Shown here piece by piece: positions 54,592-62,230 of a DNA stretch of 64,000 bases. The notes beneath the pieces were generated by a model. It was not told the origin of the DNA, did not search any database, and saw only the letters and a list, made by a program, of their open reading frames with translations. Each line of letters starts with the position of its first letter. Position 1 is the first letter of the stretch. Made by a program: the position numbers and the translations under genes. Source of the DNA: Peptoniphilus phoceensis. GTDB lineage: Bacteria; Bacillota; Clostridia; Tissierellales; Peptoniphilaceae. The stretch covers positions 62,001 through 126,000 of the forward strand of contig NZ_LN999809.1 of NCBI RefSeq assembly GCF_001517665.2, read 5' to 3'.

Positions 54592-55548
54592 ATGGATTAT
54601 AGAAATGGATATAAAGAGACAATAAAGGCGAGAGAGAGGATTAGGGATTATGTTTATGAAACTCCCTTAATTAGACTCAATTATATATCTGAGATGCTTG
54701 GCACTTCTGTCTATGCAAAACTTGAAAATATGCAAAAGACAAATTCTTTTAAGATAAGAGGTGCCTTAAATAAAATTAGAAAACTTTCTGATGAAGAATT
54801 AAAAAAAGGTGTTGTAACTGCATCTTCTGGCAACCACGGCAAGGGAATTGCAACTTGTGCAAAAATGCTTGGCATTCCTGCAAAAATTGTCTTGCCAGAC
54901 ACTTCTACTGAGACAAAAAGACAGATGATAAAAGACCTTGGTGCAGAAATTGTCATTTCAAGTGTGGAAAAGAGATTTGAAGTAGCAAAGGAAATTGCTG
55001 AAAAGGAAGGCATGACTTTTATCCATCCCTTTGATGATTTAGATGTATCTGAAGGTCAAGGAACTATAGCTGTGGAAATTTTAAACAAGATGGACCACTT
55101 GAAGATGATTGTGCCAATTGGTGGTGGCGGACTTATTTCTGGCATTGCCATGTACACCAAGGGAGTGACGAGATGGTCTGAAGTCATTGGTGTTGAACCA
55201 GAAAATGTTTCTAGATACACTTTATCTTTAGAAAAAGGCGAGCCAAAAGAAGTAAAAAGAGGAGAAACTCTTGCTGATGGACTTTTATCTGTAAAGCCGG
55301 GAGAAAATATTTTTCCTATTGTAAGAGATCTTGTTGATGATGTGGTTACATGCCAAGATAAATATCTTAAAAAAGCACTAGATTTATTGTATAATAAAGA
55401 AAAATTAATTGTTGAGCCATCTTCTGCCATAGGTCTTGGTGCAATTTTAGAAGGAAAGATAAAATTTGATGATAGGGATAAACTTGTCCTTATAATCACT
55501 GGTGGTAATGTTGAAGGAAGAGCAATTGAGGAAATAATAAATTCTTAG
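54592..55548 (+). CDS. Threonine/serine ammonia-lyase
   Basis: 318 residues, the length of catabolic TdcB-type enzymes without an ACT regulatory domain. PLP lysine in TNSFKIRGALNKI near 52, phosphate loop ASSGNHGKGIA near 79, and PIGGGGLISGIAMY near 178. It deaminates threonine to 2-oxobutyrate (or serine to pyruvate). It is followed after 10 bases by an aminotransferase gene and fits amino-acid fermentation. Confidence 0.92.
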   Translation: MDYRNGYKETIKARERIRDYVYETPLIRLNYISEMLGTSVYAKLENMQKTNSFKIRGALNKIRKLSDEELKKGVVTASSGNHGKGIATCAKMLGIPAKIVLPDTSTETKRQMIKDLGAEIVISSVEKRFEVAKEIAEKEGMTFIHPFDDLDVSEGQGTIAVEILNKMDHLKMIVPIGGGGLISGIAMYTKGVTRWSEVIGVEPENVSRYTLSLEKGEPKEVKRGETLADGLLSVKPGENIFPIVRDLVDDVVTCQDKYLKKALDLLYNKEKLIVEPSSAIGLGAILEGKIKFDDRDKLVLIITGGNVEGRAIEEIINS

Positions 55549-55558
55549 GGAGGAAATC

Positions 55559-56740
55559 ATGAGAGATTTTATTTGTAGTAAGTTTAACAAGGTGGCACCG
55601 TCTGGTATTAGAAAGATAAATGAAAAGACAATTGAAATGGAAAGAGATGGCAAGAGAATCTACCATTTTGAAGTGGGTAGACCTGATTTTGACACTCCAA
55701 AAGTAATAAAAGATGCCACAATAAAAAGTATTGAAAATGGCGATGTTTTTTATACATCAAATTACGGCATAATGCCTCTAAGAGAAGCTGTAGCTGAAAA
55801 ACTTAGAGAAGAAAATAATTTAGACTATACTGCAAAGGAAGTCTTGATAACAGCTGGTGCAACTGAATCAATTTTTGATTCTTATTCACTTATTTTAGAA
55901 GAAGGCGACGAAATTCTTCTTCCAAACCCTTGTTGGCCAAACTATGTCAACGCAGCTCACATTATGGGAGCAAAACCAGTGAGATATAGTCTTGCTGAAG
56001 AAAATGATTTTCAAATTGACTTTGATGAATTAGAAGAGCTTGTTACAGAAAAAACTAAGGCTATTGTAATTATCACTCCATCAAATCCAATAGGTTCTAT
56101 GTTTTCTCAAGAAACTTTGGAAAAGCTTGCTGATTTTGCAAAGAAAAAAGATATTTTAGTAATTTCAGATGAAATTTATGAAAAAATTGTTTATGGAAAT
56201 AAGAAACATATTTCTATGGCATCTCTTGATGGAATGAAAGAGAGAACTATAACTATAAATGGATTCTCAAAAACTTATTCTATGACAGGATTTCGCCTTG
56301 CATATATTGCTGCTCCGGAAGAATTTATTAGAGTTTTAAATATTATTCACCAACACAATACTTCTTGTGCAACTTCTTTTGTTCAATACGCAGGTATAAC
56401 TGCACTAAAAGAGGGGAAGGAAGGCACAGATGAAATGGTGAGAGAATACAAGAAAAGACGTGACTATATTGTAGAAAAAGTAAATTCCATTGATGGACTT
56501 AGCCTAAATAATCCAGATGGAGCTTTCTATGCTTTTATAAATATTAAAGATGTGGGAGTTTCTTCAGAAGAATTTTGTAATTACCTTCTTGACGAAGAAT
56601 GTGTGGCAGTAGTTCCAGGAACTGTTTTTGGAAGTGCAGGGGAAGGCTTTATTAGATTTTCTTATGCATCTTCTTATGACGATATTGTCGAAGGTCTAAA
56701 AAGAATGGAGAAAGCTTGTAAGCATTTTTTAAATAAGTAA
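55559..56740 (+). CDS. PLP-dependent class I/II aminotransferase
   Basis: 393 residues. Fold-type I pattern: FEVGRPDFDTPKVI at the start, TAGATESIFD, NPCWPNYVNA, ITPSNPIGSMFS, SDEIYEKIVY and the PLP lysine in NGFSKTYSMTGFRLAY near 240, then FIRFSYASS. An aspartate/aromatic/alanine-type enzyme; the amino donor cannot be fixed from sequence. GGGAGG precedes it. It is probably cotranscribed with the threonine dehydratase gene. Confidence 0.92.
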   Translation: MRDFICSKFNKVAPSGIRKINEKTIEMERDGKRIYHFEVGRPDFDTPKVIKDATIKSIENGDVFYTSNYGIMPLREAVAEKLREENNLDYTAKEVLITAGATESIFDSYSLILEEGDEILLPNPCWPNYVNAAHIMGAKPVRYSLAEENDFQIDFDELEELVTEKTKAIVIITPSNPIGSMFSQETLEKLADFAKKKDILVISDEIYEKIVYGNKKHISMASLDGMKERTITINGFSKTYSMTGFRLAYIAAPEEFIRVLNIIHQHNTSCATSFVQYAGITALKEGKEGTDEMVREYKKRRDYIVEKVNSIDGLSLNNPDGAFYAFINIKDVGVSSEEFCNYLLDEECVAVVPGTVFGSAGEGFIRFSYASSYDDIVEGLKRMEKACKHFLNK

Positions 56741-56770
56741 GTAATCGTGATTTTATAATAAGGTGAAAGA

Positions 56771-56935
56771 ATGAAAAAAGTTTTAATAATTATATTAAAT
56801 GTCCTTGTTTTTGCCATAGCTTCAACATTACTTTCACGAGGTCAAAAAAGTGGCGATTTGATTTTAAGAATAATTTATTCAGTAGCCCTAGTAAAAGCAG
56901 GATTTAATATAACAAAGGCATTAAAAAAAGAGTAG
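56771..56935 (+). CDS. Small two-segment membrane protein
   Basis: 54 residues from ATG 56771, after AGGTGA. It reads VLIIILNVLVFAIASTLLS, RGQKSGDLI, then LRIIYSVALVKAGFNI and a basic tail. No known family. It follows the aminotransferase by 30 bases and ends in the bidirectional terminator. Confidence 0.65.
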   Translation: MKKVLIIILNVLVFAIASTLLSRGQKSGDLILRIIYSVALVKAGFNITKALKKE

Positions 56936-56954
56936 GTTCAATAGGTCCTACTCT
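56929..56954. terminator. Bidirectional terminator
   Basis: AGAGTAGG pairs with CCTACTCT around a 10-base loop, with A-rich sequence to the left and T-rich to the right; it serves the small membrane gene and the minus-strand VWA gene. Confidence 0.85.
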
Positions 56955-58681
56955 ATTTTATTTGCATAAGTTTTTAAAAATATACCAACAAGTTTGTGAA
57001 ATCTTGCAAGGTCACTTATATAAGCATAGTCACTTCCGTAAATTTTTTTAATATTTGTGCTTTCAGATTCTTCTCCAGTAAAAACACCAAAAGTATTTAT
57101 TCTCTTTAATCTTGTCAAAAGGACTTCCTTTGATGTGTCCATGACAGCTTCTTCGTCCTTATAATTTTCCCCAGGAGTTTTTGATGCACCGACTATTCCA
57201 ATGTCGATTTCGTCAAAGGGAAGACCATCAGTCAAAATAATTAAAAATCTTCTTGAGTCGTGATTTTTGGAAATCAAGTGTCGCATAAATTTAATTGCGT
57301 GTCCATCTCTATTTGATCCCGAAGGGGAGTATTTGAAGATGTCTTTATTTTTTACTCTAGGGTCATTGTAGTCCCTATATTTTTTTATAACAGTGTAATT
57401 ATAAAAATTGTTGTAGGAAAAAATTCTAGTTTTTATATTTAAAGATGTGAGAGCCTCTGCAATAATATAAGTTTCTGTTGCCAAAATTTCTTTTCTCTCA
57501 TTTTGTGAAGCAGAAGAGTCTAGAAGAATATCTACAAATATTTCGTTGGAATCCTTCTTATTTATTTTTTTAAAAATCCTATCTTCATTTAATTCTCTTG
57601 TCTTCCAAATTTCTGATGGAATAATTTTTCCAGAAGTTGATTTTACTATTTCATCTTCAGATTCCTTTAATAAAGAATTTTTAATAACTCCAGCTAACTC
57701 TCTTATGGCACGAGAATTTTGAAGTTTATTTTTTTCATAAAAATTTAAGTTGTCAGAATAATTATTTCTTTCCTCACTTGCATAATAGGAAGATTTATTT
57801 TCAAACTCTCCAGATGGAAAGAAAAATTTTATGTCACTATGGATTCCTGTTGAAATTTCCTTAACAATTTTATCAGCAGTATTTCTCTTTACTTTTTCAA
57901 GTCCATAGCGTTTTACTAAAGATTTATAAATATTTTTGTCAGAAAAATTATTGACTAAGCTGTCTTCTTTTACGTTGATATCTCGAAAATCATCGTTAAA
58001 AAAAGTAAATTCTGCAGATTCAATGTTATATCTTTCTAAAAAACTGTTGTCTAAGATATTATTTCTTTTGTAGGGAATATTCTTTTTAGAAAATGAGTTT
58101 GATTTAGCTTCTTTTTTAAATTCTTCATAAGATTTTTCTGTATCCTTTGGAAGATCTTTATTAATGTGAAAATATTTTTTGAAGAGCCCTCTTAAAAAAT
58201 CAAGATAGAGAAAAGTATCTTTTTCTTTAAAGTCACAAATTTCTTTAAGCATCTCTTCCAAAATCCTCTGAACTTTTGGAAATTCTCCTCTTTCTTTTCT
58301 GATGTAGCCAATTTTAAGTTCTGTTGTCATTATGATTTTTCTTCTTCTTAGATTTTTTAGGATTTCTTCATCGTGGTCCTTTTTAAAATCAAGAGTCCCT
58401 GGTCTTTCCAAGATCATTTCATGAGAAAAAATATTTTCTAAAACTAATTTTGAAATTTCCCACAAATCCTTTTTGTTGTTTAAAGTATTCACATACTTTT
58501 TAAAAAAGTCATCGAGAATATAAAAATCAAGATATTTTGTAGAGTATCCAAGGATTGCTGCCTCGTAGGGATCTTCTGAATTTAAAGAAAACTTAGAAAT
58601 ATCAAAGTCATAAAAATCAGATAAGGTCCAAAAAATATTTTTCAGCCTATTTTCATCCTTCAAAAAGATCAGCTCTTTCAA
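56948..58681 (-). CDS. VWA-domain protein (NorD/CoxE-like)
   Basis: 577 residues. The C-terminal ~200 residues are a von Willebrand A domain with the MIDAS motif DSSAS in ILLDSSASQNERKEI, then IILTDGLPFD. The N-terminal ~330 residues are helical and charged, without known motifs. It overlaps the AAA gene upstream by 29 bases. MoxR AAA + VWA pairs act as metal-centre insertion or complex-remodelling chaperones. No nitric oxide reductase or CO dehydrogenase is nearby, so the client is unknown. Confidence 0.85.
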   Translation of the reverse strand: MKELIFLKDENRLKNIFWTLSDFYDFDISKFSLNSEDPYEAAILGYSTKYLDFYILDDFFKKYVNTLNNKKDLWEISKLVLENIFSHEMILERPGTLDFKKDHDEEILKNLRRRKIIMTTELKIGYIRKERGEFPKVQRILEEMLKEICDFKEKDTFLYLDFLRGLFKKYFHINKDLPKDTEKSYEEFKKEAKSNSFSKKNIPYKRNNILDNSFLERYNIESAEFTFFNDDFRDINVKEDSLVNNFSDKNIYKSLVKRYGLEKVKRNTADKIVKEISTGIHSDIKFFFPSGEFENKSSYYASEERNNYSDNLNFYEKNKLQNSRAIRELAGVIKNSLLKESEDEIVKSTSGKIIPSEIWKTRELNEDRIFKKINKKDSNEIFVDILLDSSASQNERKEILATETYIIAEALTSLNIKTRIFSYNNFYNYTVIKKYRDYNDPRVKNKDIFKYSPSGSNRDGHAIKFMRHLISKNHDSRRFLIILTDGLPFDEIDIGIVGASKTPGENYKDEEAVMDTSKEVLLTRLKRINTFGVFTGEESESTNIKKIYGSDYAYISDLARFHKLVGIFLKTYANKIE

Positions 58682-59564
58682 TATTTTTCACAAAAAGTGT
58701 GTCAATTACATCGCTGACAATTTCTTTTTCGTAGGAATCAAAAGTTTTATCTACTATGCCAAGATCCAAGGATTCTCTTATTCCAAGTCCACGATTCATG
58801 AGTTCAATACTAGAGAGTAGTCCACGAAGATCAATTGCTTTGGAAGAAATTTCTGAATTTAGTGATTTTTCTTGAAGGTCTAAAAATAATCTGGTAAAAA
58901 GTTTTATGGAATTATTATTTAAATTTGTATTTTCTTTAAATAATTTTTCTAAGTCAGATTCAGAAATAGTTGGCATATCGATTACCAAAAATCTAGAAAC
59001 TAAGGCTTCGTTAAGGTCACGAGTGCCAATGTAACCGTAATTCATAGTTGCAATAAATCTTGTAGCATCGTTTAGATTAAGCCTATCGTAACCAGAGATA
59101 TCAAGAACTCTTCTATAATCAAGAGTGGAGTGGACAACAGATAAGGCTTCATTTTTTGCCATATTTATTTCGTCAAAAACTGCAAAGCCACCTTCTTCGG
59201 CAGCTTCATAAACAGGTCCTTTTTTTAGAGTTACTTCATTATTTTTAAAAGTATCGGAACCAATTAAGCTAGATGGATCTGATGCAATATTAAGAGAAAT
59301 TGTCCAAAGCGGTCTTTTAAAGAGATATGTCAAGTTTTCTGCTAAGACATTTTTCCCAGTAGCTTTCGGTCCTGAGAGGAGGATGTTGTCACCAGATAAA
59401 ATTGCTGCGATTGCCTTCTCCCAAGTTTTTTTGCCGTAATATTTATATTTTATATTTGGAATTCTATATTCAAAATCCTTATTTAAATCGTGTTTTTCTA
59501 TAAATTCATCTACTCCATCAAGTAGATCCTTTGAAACGCCTTGTGAAAGTAAAAACTCTCTCAT
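58653..59564 (-). CDS. MoxR-type AAA ATPase (NorQ/CbbQ-like)
   Basis: 303 residues. Walker A GPKATGKN near 83 (the usual GTGKT/S is changed to ATGKN, so the Thr/Ser after the Lys is Asn), Walker B AVFDEINMAKNEAL near 132, sensor region ATMNYGYIGTRDLNEAL and the arginine finger in SRF. The Walker A change is worth noting: Asn for Thr/Ser is seen in many MoxR proteins and need not abolish activity. It pairs with the downstream VWA protein. Confidence 0.9.
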   Translation of the reverse strand: MREFLLSQGVSKDLLDGVDEFIEKHDLNKDFEYRIPNIKYKYYGKKTWEKAIAAILSGDNILLSGPKATGKNVLAENLTYLFKRPLWTISLNIASDPSSLIGSDTFKNNEVTLKKGPVYEAAEEGGFAVFDEINMAKNEALSVVHSTLDYRRVLDISGYDRLNLNDATRFIATMNYGYIGTRDLNEALVSRFLVIDMPTISESDLEKLFKENTNLNNNSIKLFTRLFLDLQEKSLNSEISSKAIDLRGLLSSIELMNRGLGIRESLDLGIVDKTFDSYEKEIVSDVIDTLFVKNIERADLFEG

Positions 59565-59620
59565 TTCATCACCTCTTTTGTATTATAACAAAAAGAAAAT
59601 CTAAGTGGGGTCAATAAATT

Positions 59621-59649
59621 TTGTATAATTAAGTTGTTCTTGTTATAAT
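59621..59649 (+). promoter_or_regulatory. Promoter of the 38-residue membrane peptide
   Basis: TTGTAT (59621-59626), 17-base spacer, TATAAT (59644-59649). Confidence 0.7.
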
Positions 59650-59676
59650 GTAATAAAGTATAAAGGAGGAGATTTT

Positions 59677-59793
59677 ATGGCCTTTACTTCTAAATCACTT
59701 ATTGCTTTAATTTTAGGTTTTGGAATTTATATTGGAATTTTTATACTCATAATCTTGGCAATCCTTGCCCTTATAAAGTATCTAAAAAAATAA
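59677..59793 (+). CDS. 38-residue single-pass membrane peptide
   Basis: ATG 59677 follows AAGGAGGAG. A hydrophobic stretch (SLIALILGFGIYIGIFILII and on to LALI) ends in KYLKK. It has its own promoter, a perfect ribosome binding site and a small hairpin (AAACCCT/AGGGTTT, 59793-59809) behind it. It lies just before the two type I toxin-antitoxin units. It could be another membrane-active toxin or a subunit of an unknown complex. Confidence 0.7.
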   Translation: MAFTSKSLIALILGFGIYIGIFILIILAILALIKYLKK

Positions 59794-59840
59794 AACCCTA
59801 GCAGGGTTTAAAAATAAAAATCTTGTGTTATAATATAGAT

Positions 59841-59937
59841 AAAGAGGACACCGTTAATACCCATTGGGGCACAAGCGACGGTTGCCCTGCAGTATGATTT
59901 ATGAAACCACCTGTAGTGACGATACAGGTGGTTTTTT
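59841..59937 (+). ncRNA. Antitoxin RNA, unit 1
   Basis: A -10 box TATAAT (59829-59834) starts a ~97-base RNA. It ends at a bidirectional terminator: AACCACCTGTA (59905-59915) with TACAGGTGGTT (59923-59933), then T. It converges on the minus-strand toxin mRNA and overlaps its 3' end. The arm ACCACCT is complementary to AGGTGGT in the toxin leader, and CACCT to AGGTG of its ribosome binding site. The 5' part contains ATACCCATTGGGGCACAAGC, nearly the same as the 5' part of the toxin mRNA. Confidence 0.75.
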
Positions 59938-59942
59938 ACTAA

Positions 59943-60026
59943 CTACTTATTTTTACAAAGTGTTAGGATGCCAACGATAAGTGTTAGGATTTTTATCACT
60001 ATGGATATCAATTCATAATCACTCAT
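59943..60026 (-). CDS. Type I toxin peptide, unit 1 (Hol_Tox-like)
   Basis: 27 residues, MSDYELISIVIKILTLIV, then a short basic end in KNK. The layout M-S-x-Y/F-E-x-(I/L)-x-x-x-I and a single membrane helix match putative holin-like toxins (TxpA, BsrG, SprG relatives). GGGAGGTG lies 6 bases before the ATG. Overproduction of such peptides damages the membrane; here the plus-strand RNA would block it. Confidence 0.8.
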   Translation of the reverse strand: MSDYELISIVIKILTLIVGILTLCKNK

Positions 60027-60099
60027 GTTGCACCTCCCAATAATTAAATTGGGCGACCACCTTATGCCTGTGCCCAAATGGGTATATGTCCTCAAACAT

Positions 60100-60128
60100 A
60101 TTATACATGTTTTATAAATTCTCATCAA
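60100..60128 (-). promoter_or_regulatory. Promoter of toxin mRNA, unit 1
   Basis: On the minus strand TTGATG (60128-60123), 17-base spacer, TATAAT (60105-60100). The mRNA leader then holds GAGGACATATACCCATTTGG, ending near the ribosome binding site. Confidence 0.8.
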
Positions 60129-60209
60129 ATAGTTTATTATCAGCAATTCTTAAAAAAATAAGAACCATTGTAGGGTTTAAAAATAAAAATCTTGTGTTAT
60201 AATATAGAT

Positions 60210-60291
60210 GAAGAGGACACCATGTAGATGGTCACCCTCAATGACTAAATTTTAATTAAGCCATCTGTAGTAGTGATACAGGTGGCTTTTT
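60210..60291 (+). ncRNA. Antitoxin RNA, unit 2
   Basis: -10 box TATAAT at 60198-60203; the RNA starts GAAGAGGACACC and ends at AGCCATCTGTA (60259-60269) with TACAGGTGGCT (60277-60287) plus T. It is shorter than in unit 1 and lacks the CCCATTGGGGCACAAGC block. Confidence 0.72.
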
Positions 60292-60297
60292 CATATC

Positions 60298-60375
60298 TTA
60301 CTTATCTTTTTTAACGATAAGGGCTATAAGTGTGCCAAAAGCAATCATCAAAGACAAAGTCTCAAATATACTCAT
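60298..60375 (-). CDS. Type I toxin peptide, unit 2 (Hol_Tox-like)
   Basis: 25 residues, MSIFETLSLMIAFGTLIALI followed by VKKDK. This is a very typical holin-like toxin: M-S-x-F-E-x-L-x-L-M-I-x-F. A strong AAAGGAGGG lies upstream on the minus strand. Its 3' end faces the antitoxin RNA terminator. Confidence 0.88.
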   Translation of the reverse strand: MSIFETLSLMIAFGTLIALIVKKDK

Positions 60376-60447
60376 AGCACCACACCCTCCTTTTGGAAGG
60401 GCGGCCACCTTATGCCTGTGCCCAAATGGGTATATGTCCTCAAATAT

Positions 60448-60476
60448 ATTATACATATTTTATAAATTCTCATCAA
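60448..60476 (-). promoter_or_regulatory. Promoter of toxin mRNA, unit 2
   Basis: Minus strand TTGATG (60476-60471), 17-base spacer, TATAAT (60453-60448). Identical boxes to unit 1. Confidence 0.8.
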
Positions 60477-60497
60477 ATAGTTTATTATCCAAAAAGC

Positions 60498-60525
60498 TTG
60501 AACTTATTTTTACTTATGTTATAAT
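60498..60525 (+). promoter_or_regulatory. Promoter of the serS leader
   Basis: TTGAAC (60498-60503), 16-base spacer, TATAAT (60520-60525). Confidence 0.75.
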
Positions 60526-60547
60526 AAAAAAAACTAAAAAAGGCGAT

Positions 60548-60719
60548 AATTGAGAATAGTAATTTTAAAAAGTTTTTAAGAGAGCAGATGGCTGGTGAAA
60601 ATCTGTAAACTAATAAAATGAATCCGACTCATAGTCTATGATTTTTTAAGTGAACCATTAGGTTAATTAGGGTGGCAACGCGGGTCTCTCGTCCCTTTAG
60701 GGATGAAGAGGCTTTTTTT
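60548..60719 (+). promoter_or_regulatory. Serine T-box leader of serS
   Basis: Signature parts in order: AAGAGAGCAGAT with GGCTGGTG and ATCTG (upper stem I), GAA followed by UCC at 60623-60625 (probable Ser specifier), the T-box TAGGGTGGCAACGCGGG (60668-60684), and the terminator GTCTCTCGTCCC/GGGATGAAGAGGC with a T run. It is compact, with a short stem I base. Uncharged tRNA-Ser would induce serS. Confidence 0.9.
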
Positions 60720-60736
60720 AATTTAAGGGAGGATAT

Positions 60737-62023
60737 ATGTTAGACATTAAATTTGTAAGAGAAAACCCAGAAGCAGTTAAGGAAAATATTAAAAAGAAAT
60801 TCCAAGAAGACAAGCTTCTACTAGTTGACGAAGTTATAAAGATTGACGAAGAACTTAGAGATGCTAAGACTAAGGGCGATAATCTTCGTGCAGAAAAAAA
60901 TCAAACTTCAAAACAAATTGGCGGCTTTATGCAAAAGGGCGAAAAAGATAAGGCAGAAGAAGCAAAGAAAAAAGTTGCTGAAATAAATGAAGAGATAACA
61001 AGACTAGAAACTTCTGAAAAAGAACTTGCTGAAGAACTTAAAAAGAGAATGCAAGTTATACCACAAATGATCGACGACTCTGTTCCAATAGGAAAAGATG
61101 ATAGCGAAAATGTAGAAATCGAAAGATTTGGAGAACCAGTTATACCAGATTACGAAATCCCATATCACGTTGATATTATGGAAAAGTTTAATGGAATTGA
61201 TTTAGATTCTGCTAGAAATACATCTGGTGCAGGTTTTTATTATCTAAAGGGAGATATTGCAAGACTTCACTCAGCAATTTTATCTTATGCCAGAGATTTT
61301 ATGATTGATCGTGGTTTTGAATATCACATTCCACCATTTATGATTAGATCAAATGTAGTTACTGGTGTAATGAGTTTTGCAGAAATGGAAGACATGATGT
61401 ATAAAATCGAAGGTGAAGATCTTTATCTAATAGGAACTTCTGAACACTCAATGATTGGTAAATATATAAATACTATAAGTCCAGAAGAAGAAATGCCACT
61501 AGCACTTACTTCTTATTCTCCATGTTTTAGAAAAGAAGTTGGAGCTCACGGAATTGAAGAAAGAGGGGTTTACAGAATCCACCAATTTGAAAAGCAAGAA
61601 ATGGTTGTAATTTGTAAACCAGAAGATTCAAAAGATTGGTTTGTAAAATTGTGGCAAAATACAGTGGACTTTTTCCGTTCACTAGAAATTCCTGTAAGGA
61701 CTCTTGAATGTTGCTCTGGAGATTTGGCAGATTTAAAGGTAAAATCTCTTGATGTCGAAGCCTTTTCTCCAAGACAAAATAAATATTTTGAAGTTGGATC
61801 ATGTTCAAATCTTGGAGATGCACAAGCAAGAAGACTTAATATTAAACTTCGTGGCAAAGATGGCACATATCTAGCACATACATTAAATAACACTGTAGTT
61901 GCGCCACCAAGAATGTTGATTGCCTTTTTAGAAAACTTACTACAAGAAGATGGCACAATTAAAATTCCTGAACCACTACAAATGTACATGGGTGGCAAGG
62001 ACAAGTTAGTTCCAAAAAAATAA
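60737..62023 (+). CDS. serS: Seryl-tRNA synthetase
   Basis: 428 residues. The N-terminal long coiled-coil arm (~25-105) binds tRNA-Ser. Class II motifs: motif 1 around HIPPFMIRSNVVTGV, motif 2 FRKEVGAHGIEERGVYRIHQ and motif 3 NNTVVAPPRMLIAFLEN. LIGTSEHSMIGKYIN is the serine-binding region. GGGAGG precedes the ATG. Expression is controlled by the serine T-box. Confidence 0.97.
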   Translation: MLDIKFVRENPEAVKENIKKKFQEDKLLLVDEVIKIDEELRDAKTKGDNLRAEKNQTSKQIGGFMQKGEKDKAEEAKKKVAEINEEITRLETSEKELAEELKKRMQVIPQMIDDSVPIGKDDSENVEIERFGEPVIPDYEIPYHVDIMEKFNGIDLDSARNTSGAGFYYLKGDIARLHSAILSYARDFMIDRGFEYHIPPFMIRSNVVTGVMSFAEMEDMMYKIEGEDLYLIGTSEHSMIGKYINTISPEEEMPLALTSYSPCFRKEVGAHGIEERGVYRIHQFEKQEMVVICKPEDSKDWFVKLWQNTVDFFRSLEIPVRTLECCSGDLADLKVKSLDVEAFSPRQNKYFEVGSCSNLGDAQARRLNIKLRGKDGTYLAHTLNNTVVAPPRMLIAFLENLLQEDGTIKIPEPLQMYMGGKDKLVPKK

Positions 62024-62055
62024 TAATTAAATATATTTTCAAAAAAAATTATAGA

Positions 62056-62084
62056 TTGTTTTAGGTAAAATAATTTGATATAAT
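62056..62084 (+). promoter_or_regulatory. Promoter of the P-type ATPase transcript
   Basis: TTGTTT (62056-62061), 17-base spacer, TATAAT (62079-62084), 9 bases before the riboswitch. Confidence 0.75.
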
Positions 62085-62092
62085 TTATTCAC

Positions 62093-62196
62093 TTAGGGGA
62101 GTAACTTTTAAATTTTCAGTCGTCATTACGGCAAAGCCCGGCTGGAAAGCTTATTATTAAGTATGTGAGACCGATGTAACAATCGGTCTCTTTTTT
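62093..62196 (+). promoter_or_regulatory. yybP-ykoY (Mn2+) riboswitch and terminator
   Basis: TTAGGGGAGTAACTTTTAAA opens the element; AGTCGTCATTACGGCAAAGC and CCGGCTGGAAAGC form the conserved loops, and ATGTGAGACC closes it. The terminator is GAGACCGAT (62167-62175) with ATCGGTCTC (62182-62190) and six T. In this class Mn2+ turns expression on, usually of exporters, which fits the P-type ATPase behind it. Confidence 0.88.
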
Positions 62197-62230
62197 ATGT
62201 ATTTATTTTATGTATTTATAAGGAGGAAAA

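Larger units (their letters stand above)
59803..60490. repeat. Tandem duplication of a type I toxin-antitoxin unit
   Basis: Unit 1 (about 59803-60150) and unit 2 (about 60173-60490) share a left end (AGGGTTTAAAAATAAAAATC, then TTGTGTTATAATATAGAT and GAGGACACC) and a right end (TGCCTGTGCCCAAATGGG, TATATGTCCTCAAA, TTATACAT, TTTATAAATTCTCATC). The two toxin frames between them are diverged. Confidence 0.85.

Noticed and set aside
60332-60553. A 73-codon plus-strand frame over toxin unit 2
   Set aside because: It lies antisense to the well-supported toxin peptide and its leader, and has no ribosome binding site.
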